DNA of 64,000 bases from Stictocephala bisonia (GCA_035578905.1 JAQJVL010000150.1:1697949-1761948), one strand, 5' to 3'. Counted from the first letter of the stretch, positions 1-12,929 are shown. Translations and numbers: made by a program. Notes: generated by a model from the sequence alone, not told the origin.

Positions 1-2009
1 AACGACCGGGTGAAGTTTTTGCTGGTAGATTGACCCGCGCAAGCAATTGCTCAGCTAAATTTAGCCTGAAATCGGTAAGTGTCGTTTTTCCCTTGGCTTC
101 GGAACTTTTACTTTGTTGTATATAGCAAACTAATTGAATATTGCCAGATCAATCAGATAAAAAATATCTTTTTGTAGGCCTTTACTGTGCGGCGCATTAT
201 CGGGAAGCTAGATAATCTTTGGTCCATCCGATCGACGCCAAACATGCCATTGTTGTAGTCACTAATTAGATTCGGTTTTTTTACCTGCTCTTCCACTCCA
301 TGTTTCCTTTTTCGAATCCTAGTCTCTTCAAAGGTTACGTCAGTGTGGTAGGTTGATAACACGATAACATCTTTGTTATCTTGCCACATGGTAGCCAATA
401 CACCATTTGACGACCTGTAAATCGCTTCATTTTTCTTCAGGGCAATGGTTTTGAAAACACTTGGTATGTCTACCCTATTTTTCAGTGCCGTACCAATGGC
501 ATGTGTGTCTTTTTTCAGCAGTTCAACAAATAGCAATGGCGAAACATACCAATTGTCTAAGAAAACAGTGTAGCCTAGGTTATAGAATGGTTGCATTAGA
601 TCTAATACAACGGACTCACTAGCGAGAAAATCGGCACTTACTTTATCCTCGCCTACATAAATTTTAAACACGGAACAATATCCTGAGTTTACTTCACACA
701 CTTTGTAAATTTTTACGCCAAATCTGGCCCTTTTTTCGGATTGAATTGTATGTATGACAGGCGAGATCGCATTTTCATTAGGCTTTCATCCAGTGATATT
801 TGTTTCTCCGGCTGATATGTGTTTAGGAACTTAGTTTCTAGATACCGAATAACTGGTCTAATTTTTATGAGTTTGTCATTTCGGTCGTTTTCCACTGCTG
901 CATCTGAAAAGTGCAAAAATCGGGAAATTGCCATAAACCTGGCAATTGGCATTGTTTCAGAGAATATTGGGGTCTCTAATATTTTTCTTTTAGACCAGTA
1001 AAGCCTTATATTAGGTTTTTTTACTTGGCCCATCAAAATGTATAAGGCAAAGTATGACTTCATTTCGTCCACTGTAACAGGGGTCCAATTATCATCGCTT
1101 TTTAGCCGCTTTCGTCTAGCATCCCCTAATTGTGCATTTGCATAATCATTCGTCTCCTGTGTTATCATCATAAAAAATTCTTCCCCACAAAATATGAAAA
1201 AAGAATCAATTCGGAAAATGTTTCATCTAAACTACTACTTATATCAGGATCTAAGCCTGGAGTTGCTGTGAAAGGAATTTAGGATTGTTTGGTACGTTTT
1301 GCCAATCAAATATTGATGGTTTTTTGGGTTTTTTCGCTCTGGGCGATTTTTCCTTAGGCTGTGATTTTTTATTTTTATTAGCAACTTTTTTACTGACCTT
1401 TTTTTTACGTTAACGTTTACCCTTTGGCTCAGTAGCAGTTGTAGTAGTAGTTTGACCGATGTCATCGTCAACGATCGGGAATGATGGATCAGCAGCAGTT
1501 GAAGGGCCAGATTGAGGGGATGAACAGCCAGGTTGAGCGGTTGAAGGGCCAGGTTGAGGGGATGAACAGCCAGGTTGAGCGGTTGAAGGGCCAGGTTGAG
1601 GGGTTGAACAGCCAGGTTGAGCGGTTGAAGGGCCAGGTTGAGGGGTTGAACAGCCAGGTTGAGCGGTTGAAGGGCCAGGTTGAGGGGATGAACAGCCAGG
1701 TTGAGCGGTTGAAGGGCCAGGTTGATCGGTTGAAGGGCCAGGTTGATGTTCAACGATACGGGTTTCAGTGAAATTGAATATAAAACTTTGTACATCCGGC
1801 GGTGTCCCGGGAATAACATCGGAATCAATGTCAATCAAATTAGCACGCTCGTCACTATCAAAGTTAGTGTCCGAATAATTCTGTAATCGAGGACATAATC
1901 GCAATATAGACCCATCGTCACCCTCTATATCACTCTCAAGGTCACTTGGTTCACTTCCGCTACACATTAGTAGTCTGTCTAACTCAGACGAACGTAAGTT
2001 ATCCGCCAT
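1..2009 (-). pseudogene. piggyBac-like transposase, frameshifted (DDE_Tnp_1_7 type)
   Basis: Cut-and-paste transposase that would excise and insert at TTAA. The start is taken as the minus-strand ATG at 2009 (MADNLRSSELDRLL...), followed by an acidic N-terminus, then a Pro/Ser-rich repeat tract. The core is spread over at least three frames: 1171-713, 701-153, and again below 150. The three catalytic aspartates of the family are visible in SLDESL, FLDNWY and GVDRMDQ. Breaks seen: a frame change between the repeat tract and the core (about 1170-1410), another near 705-715 just after the SYIQFNPKK motif, one near 150, an in-frame stop shortly after (in the IDLAIFN stretch), and one more near 70. 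The C-terminal cysteine-rich domain would lie off the window. With this many lesions it is inactive. Confidence 0.88.
1490..1745 (-). repeat. 36-bp coding minisatellite in piggyBac N-terminus
   Basis: About seven copies of a 36-bp unit, read on the minus strand as the 12-residue repeat QPGPSTAQPGCS. The copies are nearly identical. The array stays open in other frames and on the opposite strand, which produces apparent ORFs such as 1481-1771 on the plus strand. It lies in the unstructured N-terminal region upstream of the transposase core. Confidence 0.9.
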
Positions 2010-2310
2010 TTTCTGGCAGTCACGCACTCGAAAATATATCCTACCAAACGCAACGACAGAACTCCTCAAACTAGTTCGAAACAAATTATTTATCGAAAAC
2101 GAGGAATGTTTTGAGTAAACAGGAACAGAGAAAAGATAAGCAGACAAACTGATAAGCGCCCCAGAACATCTGCGTGCATTCTAAAAGTGGACATTGACCT
2201 TGAATGACGCAATCGTTAACAGCAGGTGCAGCAACGTGAATGTCACGTCGCTGAGCTTTCAGTCCACCCGCGCGCAGGACGTGAACGTGACGTCTTTGAT
2301 CCGCAATGGG

Positions 2311-2809
2311 TTAAATAAAATTATGATATCAATTCCATTATAATAGTCACAATAAGAGGTGTTTGGAAATCATAAAAGGTCTAATTTGCGCTCCTTAGTA
2401 ATTATTTATTGAGATGATTTAAATAATAATCCATTTTTTATTAATTATATTTGAACGGAAAACTTAACCCATTGAACTAGAGAAACATGCAGGTCGGATC
2501 GGGCACACATGTTCACCCATAATCGTGCCAATTTTATGTTTGTAATTGATTATAAAACTAATAATCAGTTACAATAGATTATTAGAGGGCAAGGTCTAAG
2601 GTTAGAATTCCCAAGTGAGCTGAAGGTCTGTGCTTCATTCATTGAATAAAGTCCAGGCACAGGCCTAATAAACTTGCCTTAGTTCAACATATAATCATCT
2701 TCAATCTTGATAGTTTCAATCCTGATACAAGAAACTTAGTGGCCCCAGTGGTAAGTTAGGAACTCATCAACACAGGAGAATGCTGTAGACAAAAAAAATG
2801 TTTTAATCG
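2311..2809. other. AT-rich non-coding flank
   Basis: TTAA at 2311-2314 is the piggyBac target copy. The rest shows no gene. Weak tRNA-like box sequence near 2600-2620 and 2740-2770 hints at an old SINE, but it is too diverged to delimit. Confidence 0.4.
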
Positions 2810-3360
2810 AGCTTTAAATTGTGTTGCACTTTCCACAATTTTTATGTCTGCCGGGACTGCATTGATTATTCCACACCCAGATTGAGAAGTGAGTTGTTCA
2901 GCTCATGTTGCGTGAGCTTGAATTCGTATGCCATCACTGTCCCTAGTATCGTTTCTGTGAACATCTCCGCCTCATTTCAAATAATTACAACTAAATTTGA
3001 ACAGCCACTTTAAGAATATAGAGGTAGGGTAAGGTCGCACTCCCTGATAACATCTTGATATGGCTCTCTGAATTCCATTTTTGTAACTATTTTGAAGTCA
3101 AAAATTTCTCCCAAATTTTAAATTTAGCACACCCTCCCCTTAGCCCAAGTCCATAGAAGATGTGGATGTATTTTATCATCTTTAATAATTAGAAGGTTCA
3201 AAACTTTACAAGGTTATGCAGTACATAGATGCTTGAAGTAACCTTTGAACATATGTGTTCGACATCAGTGTCCCAGGTCAGACCACCGTTGTAAAGGTAC
3301 ATTTCTAAGAAGTTACTTGACAAAACACAGTCCATAGCTTTGGAGAGATTAAGGAAAACA
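2810..3360 (-). pseudogene. LINE reverse transcriptase relic (Jockey/CR1-like)
   Basis: Minus-strand translation around 3300-3190 gives a stretch beginning YLYNGGLTWDTDVEHICSK. This is the thumb-region signature of non-LTR retrotransposon reverse transcriptases (the usual pattern is NGLTW..HV..VCSK followed by a Leu-rich helix). Below it, in shifted frames, are FYGLGL and a poorly preserved 'YGIIVWG'-like segment. Many stops and frame changes. The nearest full-length relative cannot be named without a search. Confidence 0.55.
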
Positions 3361-3576
3361 CTATGTTCCAGTAAACCTCATGTTTTCCAGTAAGGAAAAC
3401 ATGAGGTTATCTTCATGTTGGTATTCGTTCTATTACTAAAACAAGTTGCTTTCTTTGTATGGTGATCTAATTATTCTAGTTTTCAAAGAGTGAGTTCATG
3501 TTTGTATATATTTATATGTTACTGTAGATTGATATTGTTAGTGTTCTATTTGTCTGTTAGGGTAATATTTTCCAAT

Positions 3577-5556
3577 ATGGGAAGAGTGAAGCAAAGTAAA
3601 AGGAATAGATCCATATTGAACAGTAAATCAGTTTCTAGAAGATGGGATACTTACAGAGATTTAGAAAAGCTAAAATCAGATAAAATTTGCATAAATCGAA
3701 GTGATGGTGACTCATTTAAAATTGACAAGAGTTCAGCCAGGACCAAGTCATCATGAAATGACTGTTGACAATACTAATACTACGCTGACAACAGAGACTA
3801 CTGATAATTGTGATAACATTACTCCTACAAGAAAAAGGCCTACTAGATTTGGACTAGTATCATCGTACCAACCTCAGATTGATTTTGACAAGAACGCACC
3901 TACCTATTGCTTGGTTGATTTATCCATTCTTTCAAACTGTTTGGAACAAATGCCATGCAAGTTTTGTTTAGATGTTAATTCTAAAGTTATGCATACCAAC
4001 GAAAAGGGATTTGCGAAAAAAATTTCATTGCACTGTCTCTCGTGTGATGAAGTTATCAGTTTCGAGACTTCAAATACAATAAATGATAAAACTGTAAAAA
4101 CAAGACCACCATATGACATAAACAGGCAGATGGTAAAAACATTTTTGTGATTAGGAAAGGGACATGGTGGTTTGGAAATATTTAGCATGGGATTAAACAT
4201 GCAATGCCTAAACCACTCCACTTACGACAAACAAATTTATATAATTGTTGAACTTGCTAAAGAGCATGTACAGAACTCACTAAAAAATGTGCGAGTTGAA
4301 GTAACAAAAGCATATACTGATTTAGAAAATATTTTGGGAATAGAAAAGCCTTTGGACATTACAGTGAGCTATGACGGGTCCTGGCAGAAAAGGGGATTTA
4401 CTTCAAAATTTGGTATTGGCTGCGTTATTGAAGTAACAACAGGCCTAGTAATCGATTTTGAGGTTATTTCAAAGTTTTGCCGAATATGCCAGCAAAAGAT
4501 GAATGAACTAAAAGAAGATTCAGAAGAATATGAAAACTGGCTTTTAGATCACTGGATAAACTGCCAAGCAAACTTTGATGATTCATCTACAGCCATGGAG
4601 GCTGCAGGAGCAGAACACCTGTGGCTTACAATTGTAAGAATTTTAAGAGGCGGTCACAGGACATTGGAATCATTGGATTCCGCTATGTCAGTGTTGTCTT
4701 AGATGGTGACTCAAAGACACATGACCACTTGTCTTCCCTAAACATATATGGTGATGATGTAAAAATTGAAAAGCAGGAAAGTGTAAACCATATTGCAAAG
4801 CGTTTGGGAACTGGTTTACGGAATTTAGTCAAAGATTACGACAAAAAAAGTTACTCTCGGAGGTAAGGCCTATGGTAGCCTGAAGGGTATAACAATTGAT
4901 AAGTTAACCCAATACTACAGAAATGCTGTAATTAAAAATCTAGACGACATAAAAGCAACGAAAACAGCTATCTTTGCTACTTTAGACCATTGCCGTTCAA
5001 CGGACACTACTCCTCTTCATCAAAATTGCTCTACTGGAGAAATTAAATAGTTGGTGTTTTTATCAAAGAGATGTTGCTAATAATATTGTGCCAAGAAAAC
5101 ACCAAGACTGCATAAAAACAGCCATAAATGACAATGTATATAAGTATCTGTTGCCCCTTTATAATGGATTGTCAACTGGACTTGTTGAACAGATGTTCCT
5201 CAGGGAAAACACAAAATGCGAACGAATCTCTTCACGGAGTAATATGGAGTAAATGCCCTAAAACAATATTCACAGGCTTAAAAAAAGTTCAGGCATTAGT
5301 AGCTGAAGGAGTGTGTTTGTATAATGAGGGGCATTTAATCACAATGACAAAATTGTATTCAAAAACTGGAATATCACTAGGCATAAACATGGTGCGCCTC
5401 GCCCGAAAAAAGGATACACACCGCTTGTACCTGCGCAAAGAAAGGGAATCAATAAAATACAAAAAATATAGAAAATTATTTAAACGTGCCCAGATACGAG
5501 AAGAAGAGCATAAGAAAGAAAAAGAAGGGGTTTTATATGAAGCAGGAGGATTTTAA
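3577..5556 (+). pseudogene. Mutator-like transposase relic, copy 1 (PF20700-type domain)
   Basis: Order of pieces on the plus strand: a basic N-terminus starting MGRVKQSKRNR at 3577; a linker; a zinc-ribbon-like region around 3930-4070 with two CxxC pairs (CKFC and CLSC); the core with VSYDGSWQKRGFTS and IGCVIEVTTGLVIDFEV at about 4360-4470; a CRICQQK motif; then VVLDGDSKTHDHL near 4700 and KRLGTGLRNLVK near 4800; finally GKTQNANESLHGVIWSKCPK near 5210-5270. This arrangement matches the large insect/cnidarian protein family annotated in Pfam as 'Mutator-like transposase domain'. Frame changes near 3740, 4150, 4650, 4865 and a stop-rich stretch 5045-5130 show it is dead. A sister copy at 60585-61249 shares the N-terminus and the NESL.IW block. 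Confidence 0.72.
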
Positions 5557-6096
5557 AAGCACTGACAAACTTGTACAAACTTTAAATGAGGTTTTCTCTA
5601 AATTGTGTTTTTCCACGTTTTGTTTCACGTACGTTTGAATAAATCTGTTAGTACTGTACCTATTGGGTTGAACTTTTTACCACATCTTCTTTACACTGCA
5701 ATACACATTTGTGTGTATAATCATTACAATAAAATGTTATTTACTGGTATAAATAAATAATACACTTTAAAAACTTAAAATTTCTTGAAACAAAATTAAT
5801 TGATTTGAAAATAAATTACAGAAATATTGTTTGTTGAGGTATCCTAGTAACTTTATACACAAATTTTCTCCATTACATTATAAACAAAGTAATATCAAGG
5901 GCTTTCAATTCGGTTAATAAATAAAAAAGTTATTTAAATATTAATATTGTAAAAAAAAAAAAAAAAAAATACTTCAAAAACTGGAAAACACAAAAATACT
6001 ATATTTTGTTGTTCAGTACCCATTTTTAGCTGTAAATCCTCTAATTTAGTCAAATAAAAACCAATAAAATGAATAAAATATCAAAATAAAAAAAGT
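5557..6096. other. AT-rich non-coding, poly(A) run
   Basis: Very AT-rich; an A-run at about 5952-5970. The right side could be the 3' tail of the minus-strand LINE at 6097-6666. No gene seen. Confidence 0.4.
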
Positions 6097-6666
6097 TTAA
6101 GATAGTGGCGTATTAATATTAGTATCAAAAAACTCACTAAGATCATAAAATGGATTTGTAACTAACCAGTCATGTATTTTACTTTTAATAGTATTTAGTG
6201 GTAGACTTTGGAGACCAATTGGCAATTTATTAAAAAATTTCTGGCCGATTATATCATAACTGTTTAACGACTTAGACAACGATGATAAGGAATGTATATA
6301 TGACTACTGAACCTAGTGTTGCATGTGTGTACATTGTTCCTACTCGGAAGTTGAAACGTATCCAATTTATTTTTAGTGTATAGTAAAACAGAATAAATAT
6401 AAAGATTAATTACTGTTAGTATTCTGAGTTGTAATCTAGTATTACAGTGTTCCCTATAGGAAGAACCAGACATTACTCTAACAGCCATTTTCTGTAGCAA
6501 TAAGATATTATGTACATAACAAGAGCTACCCCACACTATTATACCATACATAATAATACTCTAGAAGAATGCAAAGTATGATGACCGAACAGTTATCAGG
6601 CACAAAATTCTTAAGACTTTCTAAAAAATTAATAACTCTAGACAACTTACTACTAATATCTATTAT
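6097..6666 (-). pseudogene. LINE reverse transcriptase 3' end (Jockey/CR1-like)
   Basis: On the minus strand, 6666-6540 reads KLSRVINFLESLKNF in one frame. It then shifts to YGIIVWGSS followed by LLQKMAVRVMSG, a Cys/His-poor tail, and after a second shift near 6270 IIGQKFFNKLP. This is the conserved C-terminal third of many arthropod LINE ORF2 proteins (pattern YG...WG, LQK...R, ...N.LP). The usual order is kept but at least two frame changes are present, so it is a 5'-truncated dead copy. Confidence 0.72.
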
Positions 6667-7620
6667 ATAGACGGGTCAAGTTGGAGTTTGGGCACTAGAT
6701 TTTTAAATAAGGTAAAATAAGAACGCTACTTTTTTTATATGCGTCTCACAACTTGTATAACCATAGACCTTCTATTATACCTATTATACACTTACCTCTT
6801 TTAATGTAGAAAGCAGGTGTTCAAACTGTTCACCTTCAGCTGTTTGACAGTGTGATAGCCGTGTGTAAATAGTAAACTTGAACTAAAATTATAAACTTGT
6901 AAAAGTAAATTTGCACGAAAATTGTTAACAAACTAAGCTATGAACTGATAGAATGCAAATGAGTAGGACAAAAGTAAGTCAAAAGTAGATTGTTGAAACT
7001 GGCAAGATAAGAACAAGGGAAATTCCAACTCATGTAACGAAAAACAGGACAAGAAAGAAGATGATTTTATTATTGTAAATTAGTATTTTACTCTGTTAAA
7101 TTAAAGGTAGAGACCTCTAGTTTGTATCATTGAATTTATTTTTCTATTACCTTTAAAATGAGGGGTCACATGATAGGGGTGTCTATTAGAAAATTTTTAG
7201 TTTTAGAAAAGGGGGCAAAATGTTTAACAACTAGAAAAATTAAAAAAAATATGATAATAAAAGGTATGGTCAGTCTATATTGATATCTCAGCCCGTTTAA
7301 TTTATATCCAGGTGTGCCAGGACATAAAACTAACACTGCATATACTAAGCCTGTGATTATTTACTCTACAACAAAATTTCCATTATATAAAGTATACTTT
7401 AAATTGATTCCAATTTCAAAATTAATACTTTGAATTGTAATAATAAACTCAAACAATAGTTAATTTAACGTTTAATACGAATGCAAATCTAATTATTGGT
7501 ATTCGTTATTCATATAACAGAAAATAAATGTGAATATAAACACAAAGTTTACTCGGTCTCAGCAACGCTGACAACCCCCCTTAATACTAGTGGGCTTGCT
7601 CGAATATGAGTAACTCGAGA
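6667..7620. other. Non-coding, half copy of a recurring palindrome
   Basis: No gene. At 6761-6776 there is CCATAGACCTTCTATT, one arm of the palindrome seen in full at 11827-11861 and 54073-54099. The rest is AT-rich without clear structure. Confidence 0.4.
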
Positions 7621-7628
7621 AGGACATG

Positions 7629-10600
7629 CAGGGCCGCCCAGAGGGGGGGGGGGCAAAGGGGGCAAATTGCCCCGGGGCCACACAGACTTAGTTCACAGGG
7701 GGGGCCACATTTCATGCAAAAAAAAAAAAAAAAAATACTTAATAATCTACTAGATAAGAAACGATTCAAGCCTGTATCAAAATATCAAAAGTGATATTAG
7801 GCCAGATAAGTCTTCCAGTTTTAGTTTTAAAAAGTTTAAACTAAACAATTATTTATAGCAACCAGGGAGCCTTTTGGAGCAAGTTGTACACTGGTCTTTG
7901 AAGTTTGTCAGCGGTCGACATAGTGGTGTGACAGCATACGCTCTGGTTGGTGTGTGACTGCAACTGTACCCCTCGCCAGTTGTCTTGTTTGCGAACAAGT
8001 GTAAAGGCATGCAGCTTGTGAACACACCAAAATATAAATTCCAGTTTGCGAACATATAAATATACTTGAGTGGTGTGGACAGTGGGTCACCTCCATGAGA
8101 TGTCCTGTTTTCGTACACTATTTATATAAAACATGTCAAAAGACCCACTAACTTTACATTTGTAACACTCAAAACTCCGTTTTTGGACGTGTTTAATACA
8201 AGGTGGACAAGAACGTTTCTGTATGATTTATTTTTTAACTTTAATTTCAAAAGTATATACTATTTCAAACGAAATTGTTATACTTGTCCTAAATTCAACT
8301 CTATCTTGGCTTTTAGTGGTAGGAAAATCAATCGCTTGGTCACGTTATTATCCTTACAAAACCATTATTTATGATATATTACTATTATAAACTTAAGATA
8401 ATACAGCAATTGCGAATTGATTTGTATTTGAAGTGGTTTGTTGATTAAACTTTTATCCTTATTTTGTATTTTTTCACAAATTCTGTTTATGTAGATAAAT
8501 AATCTTTATTCAGTATTTCGAAAATCCCTTGACTCATCGTAGCAAAATAATAGATCTATATAATGTGAAAACGAGTGATCAGTAACCTGCGGCCTAAAGT
8601 ATGCAAATTAATAAATTGTAATAAAAAAAGTGGAATCCCAAGAACAACACAATTAAATAAGCAAACAAAATTACAGTAAAAACATTTTAAATCTGTCATT
8701 TTAAAAAGGTCAAAATGTCTTTATGAGAAAAGGTTCTTACAAACTTTGTTTCAAAGCTGGTAGTAGGCGGCGGCACTCCATTCGAACGTGGTAACGTTGC
8801 ACTCTTTCCCGGCACTGATCAGCTAATTTTTCAATATATGCACTAAATTTAAGAAATAGTAGTCGTATTTCAGTAGTAACTGTGTTTTGTACCCAAAAAA
8901 CCCGCAGGCAAAATATACAATGTTGTAACAACGTGGCTGGAAGAGTTCAATTAATTGTCATGAAGGGTAGATCGGGGACATCGACAATCATTAGTCTGTT
9001 TGTTTACTGTCGTCCAGTAAAGAAATATTTTGTTATTGTTGTATTTTATAGAGTGATATTTCTGTAATTTAATGCGTTCTTTTGGATTTCATAATAAACT
9101 ACTACAATTATCAATTAATTTAATTTGCTATGATTCATATTCCATTTAAAGATTTTGAGAGAACAAAAAGCTAAAGTTGAGACCCAGTAATTTATGGTAA
9201 CGTTTTATTGAAATCAATAAAAATATACTATAAATGTTTCAATATAGTATTGTAATATACTGCAAAGTAAATTATATATTTTTACAGTATAAAAAGAATA
9301 AATTAACGATGAAACCACTAAATTATAGTAAATTTCTAGGTACTTAAATCTGGTAAATATGCATACAACAACATCACCGCTCGCTTACCGGATGTGCAAC
9401 AATATGTGTGTATGATGCATTACATTCAACTTGCCCTACGCTATCGCGGGAGGAATTGCGTGGCATAATCTTGTCTAAAAATTATAATTTTGTTACGTTC
9501 TGTACTATCCGGATTCATCTTCCATCATATTTAACTGGTTAACCAGAGTTTACTGTACATGCAATTGTTTTTACTTTCTCTCTACCGTAATGTTTCCTTT
9601 GACATTTTAAATTTACTAGTTATTATGACATGGATGTTCGTAAATACATTTTACCATTATATTATGACATAGGTCTTAATGAAAAGAGGAGCTCTTAAGT
9701 ACACCGTTAATAGATAAAACAGCTTCATCATTGTTCGGATTTGTACAACTCTTTTTGAATAGTATTTATTTTGTGACATTTAACTTGTTGTAACTCTTTT
9801 ATTGTCTGGTTTAATTTACCCTGAAACTGTAACATGAACAGGGGTGTATTGTCAACATATTCAGTAGAGTAGCTCTTGATTAAAAACCAATTATGCCCAC
9901 GTACAGGTTGTTCCAAAACAAATAGCATAATTGATTAATGTTGTCATTCATTAACATAACAAATCTACGACCAATCAAACTAGTTTTCATAATTTTTTAC
10001 TGTCACTGACGAACGAGTAAGCCATTTATATTTTTGACAATCATTAATACAGTATTTATTTATTGTTTGTTGCGTGATAAGTGAAATTAACTAAGACTGA
10101 ACCACTGTACGTGTATTGTTGAGCGGGAGGGTCAATTAATACCACTGTTCGTGAATGGGTGTGTGGGTGTGTCAATACCACTGTCACTGTACGGATGTGT
10201 ACACTGTGATGTACATCAATGATATAGTATCCAATTTGACAGACATAAATTTTACTATGTTTTATGCTGAGAAAATTGAGTTGGTACAAAATGCCTTTTA
10301 TGCCTGTGAAATAAAAATTGAATAGTTTTAAAGTTTAGCACAAAGAAAAACTAAAATCACGAATATAAACTAGATGTTTTAATGTCCAACATCAATAAGC
10401 TACAACCCAGTGGTCTACAACCTGTTTTGAAAACAATAACATAACCTCAACTCTCAGTTGACTGTTTTTAAAGCTCTAGATGTTCGCGCTCGCCAAATTA
10501 TTTTACTTCGTGAACATTTCGGCCACTTGCTCTTTAGCTAGCAAAGCCAAGTGGCCTACATGAATTTATTGGCCCTCTCGCCCTCACCCACAGCTAATAT

Positions 10601-10953
10601 CATTGGCGAGGATGGCTCCTCAACTGGCAATCGAAGAGCTGCTGCGCCAAACTATGCAACTGCCAATGCAACTGACTGTGTCATTGCTTGGTTCGTTATT
10701 ATTTATTTAATATTAAAGAATAGCAGTTTTGTTATAAGAGATTGATGTTATTGTAGCGGTAATACTTAGGGAAATGTTTAAAAAGTATATGACAATTAGA
10801 AAAAAACTTACCGGAGCTTCGCAGCTAGCCCTGATAAAACGTCCATGAACAAGAATCTTAATTACAATAGTAATCTAACGAAAGAGATGGTAAGAGTCAA
10901 AGTCAAAATATTTATTGTCGTTTACAATGATATGCATGACAAAGGTCAATTCT

Positions 10954-11004
<51 letters not shown>

Positions 11005-11258
11005 GCGCACAAACTAAACTAGAGCTCTTACACTAACACCTACCAACTATCTTAGCTCCTTATCATTTAAAAAGCAATTAACCGAATAATATTCTTTATC
11101 AATAAGAAAGGTTTTTGAGTATCGTAGAATGTGCTAAAAGTAAAATATCAATTATAGTATATTTGACAATCAGAGTAATTAAATTTATTTTGAAGTGAAG
11201 GAAGGGGCCACATGGTAAACTTTGCTCTGGGGCCACCAAAAGTCTCTGGGCGGCCCTG
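7629..11258. mobile_element. hAT-type transposon, non-autonomous, 3.6 kb
   Basis: Left end CAGGGCCGCCCAGAG at 7629; the right end, read inward on the minus strand from 11258, is the same 15 bases. Both ends are followed by GGCCCC-containing subterminal sequence (7671-7712; 11195-11236). The insertion is flanked by the perfect 8-bp duplication AGGACATG (7621-7628 and 11259-11266). CAGGG ends plus 8-bp duplications define the hAT superfamily. The interior is AT-rich and I find no transposase in it. It is long for a MITE and may contain other insertions. A homopolymer G run just inside the left end and an A run at about 7719-7736 are present. Confidence 0.88.
10957..10999. repeat. (AT)n microsatellite
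   Basis: Uninterrupted AT dinucleotides, about 21 units, inside the hAT-type insertion. Confidence 0.97.
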
Positions 11259-11266
11259 AGGACATG

Positions 11267-12929
11267 TATTCGTCTCGTTATTCCATTTAAGCAATACAAT
11301 CAACAATCTAACCTCCATCCAGCCCATTACATGTACGAAGGATATTCACCTATCGTTACACTGTAATGGGCTTCCAAAATTATTATTTCAATATTGAATT
11401 CAAGTAATATCTCGAAATTGCAAGACAAACAGTATATGTAAAATTGAATCATATAATATCAATCTGAGAAGTTTAATTGCTATTGTTAAAATAAAAATAC
11501 ATTTTACGTTTCAAATTAAAATAACTTATATTTGGTTAAACAAACAATATTTATATTATATCTACTGTATACAAAACAGAATTTGTGATAATAATAAAAA
11601 CTACAGTATTAAATATTATAATTTTACAATTAATTTTAAATAATAATGGCTACTGCTGCTACCTAGTGAAAAATTTGTGTAACCGCTAGAGTGAGTGTAC
11701 AGCGCTACCTGTGAGTAAGGGAAACTAACAGAATGGAGTGTTTTAAGTACATTTGAGTATCCACAGGTAGCGTTATTGTTCCTTTGAGAGATTGCAGTAT
11801 TACCATAGACAAAAAGATAATGGTATTACCATAGACCTTCTATTATAGAAGGTCTATGGTATAACTAAGAACTATCAGAACTGCACTAACTGAACTGGTT
11901 TGGTATCCATATCTTATCGGAAGCAATATCGCAATATTCGAACAACACAATTTCAAAATTTGATTTTAATGCTGAAAGAGTGAAAGTAAATGGAAAATGT
12001 TAAATATAATGTAATTCTATTAAGTATTCTACAGTACCTAATTGAAAGTAGGTTTTTTTATATAATAATTTTTAACATGAATCATGATTCGCAAGATTAC
12101 TTAAAAAGAACTTCGGTTTTAGTGCAATTTTGCAAATTAGCATTCATATTCATTTCATCCGATACTATCGGACGTCCAATACCGATGCTATTGACATGGA
12201 AGGAACTATCGATACTAAGTAGTATTGGAAATATCGCAAAGCCAAAGTCCATTGTCAGTCACTTTGTCAACAACAAACATAAAACAGCAAAATCGTACTC
12301 CAGCAGCGATGGTAGACGGCCTTGCCTAAAATAAACAGCTGTGAGTGTAATAGTATTTTGTACTTTAGACTGACAACTTGGACTCTTTTAGAGGTTAATA
12401 AATAGTAAACATATATTTACTCAGTCAATATATTTTAATTGTTAAATTCTTTGCAACTGTATTAAATTTTGACTCATGAGGGCTTTGGCTTTGCTTATTG
12501 GGTTATTGGTATTGGATTTATGATTCAAAACATTAAAATTTCTTCCTGTCTTAAGTATGTACATTTTAAATATGTTGCTGTACATTAAAACTAATTATCC
12601 AACAAGGAACAAACACAAAATTGACAAACCAGGACATAGGTTAGATTGAGAGTAACAGGTAATTTGTTCTAAACCATATATAATTTTACAGTAAATTGTC
12701 CCAATCAGTTCAAAATTTATCTCAAAATCTAAGGTGAACAATTGTCAATAACTCCTTTTTGTAGCATTATCAAATTGTTGGATAAAGAAAAACAGGGTGC
12801 AGCAAAAGCCAGCTTACTGCTGCAGGTAGGTGAGCATCATTGTTTATCTCTTGCACTATTAATATCTCTGTGTCACTCCTTATCTAATCTAACATCTAGT
12901 TACAAAATAATCATCTTCATCTTCTGCAG
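11267..12929. other. AT-rich non-coding with palindrome
   Basis: No convincing gene. Small open frames (for example 11990-12334) have AT-driven composition and no recognisable domain. At 11703-11714 and 11761-11772 short inverted copies of GCTACCTGTG occur. A strong palindrome lies at 11827-11861. Confidence 0.4.
11827..11861. repeat. Perfect 16-bp-arm palindrome
   Basis: Arms TACCATAGACCTTCTA and its exact reverse complement are separated by TTA. A near-identical palindrome is at 54073-54099 and a single arm at 6761-6776, so it is a dispersed repeat rather than chance. Confidence 0.9.

Larger units (their letters stand above)
1..2310 (-). mobile_element. piggyBac-like DNA transposon, 5' end at 2310, 3' end outside window
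   Basis: The element is read on the minus strand. Its 5' end is placed at 2310 because the sequence there, read on the minus strand, is TTAA followed by CCCATTGCGGATC. TTAA is the obligatory piggyBac target, and a CCC/CAC start is typical of the superfamily. The sequence just inside is rich in ACGTCACG-like motifs (2222-2297), which may be subterminal binding sites. The interior encodes a recognisable but broken transposase. The 3' end lies to the left of position 1, so length and second TIR cannot be checked. Confidence 0.85.

Noticed and set aside
1481..1771. Plus-strand open frame of 96 codons
   Set aside because: It is the complement of the 36-bp coding minisatellite in the piggyBac gene; periodicity alone keeps it open.
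7606..7794. Open frame over the G-run and A-run
   Set aside because: Crosses the hAT element's left end; low complexity.
11990..12334. 114-codon open frame
   Set aside because: AT-driven composition, no domain, no splice partners; probably chance.
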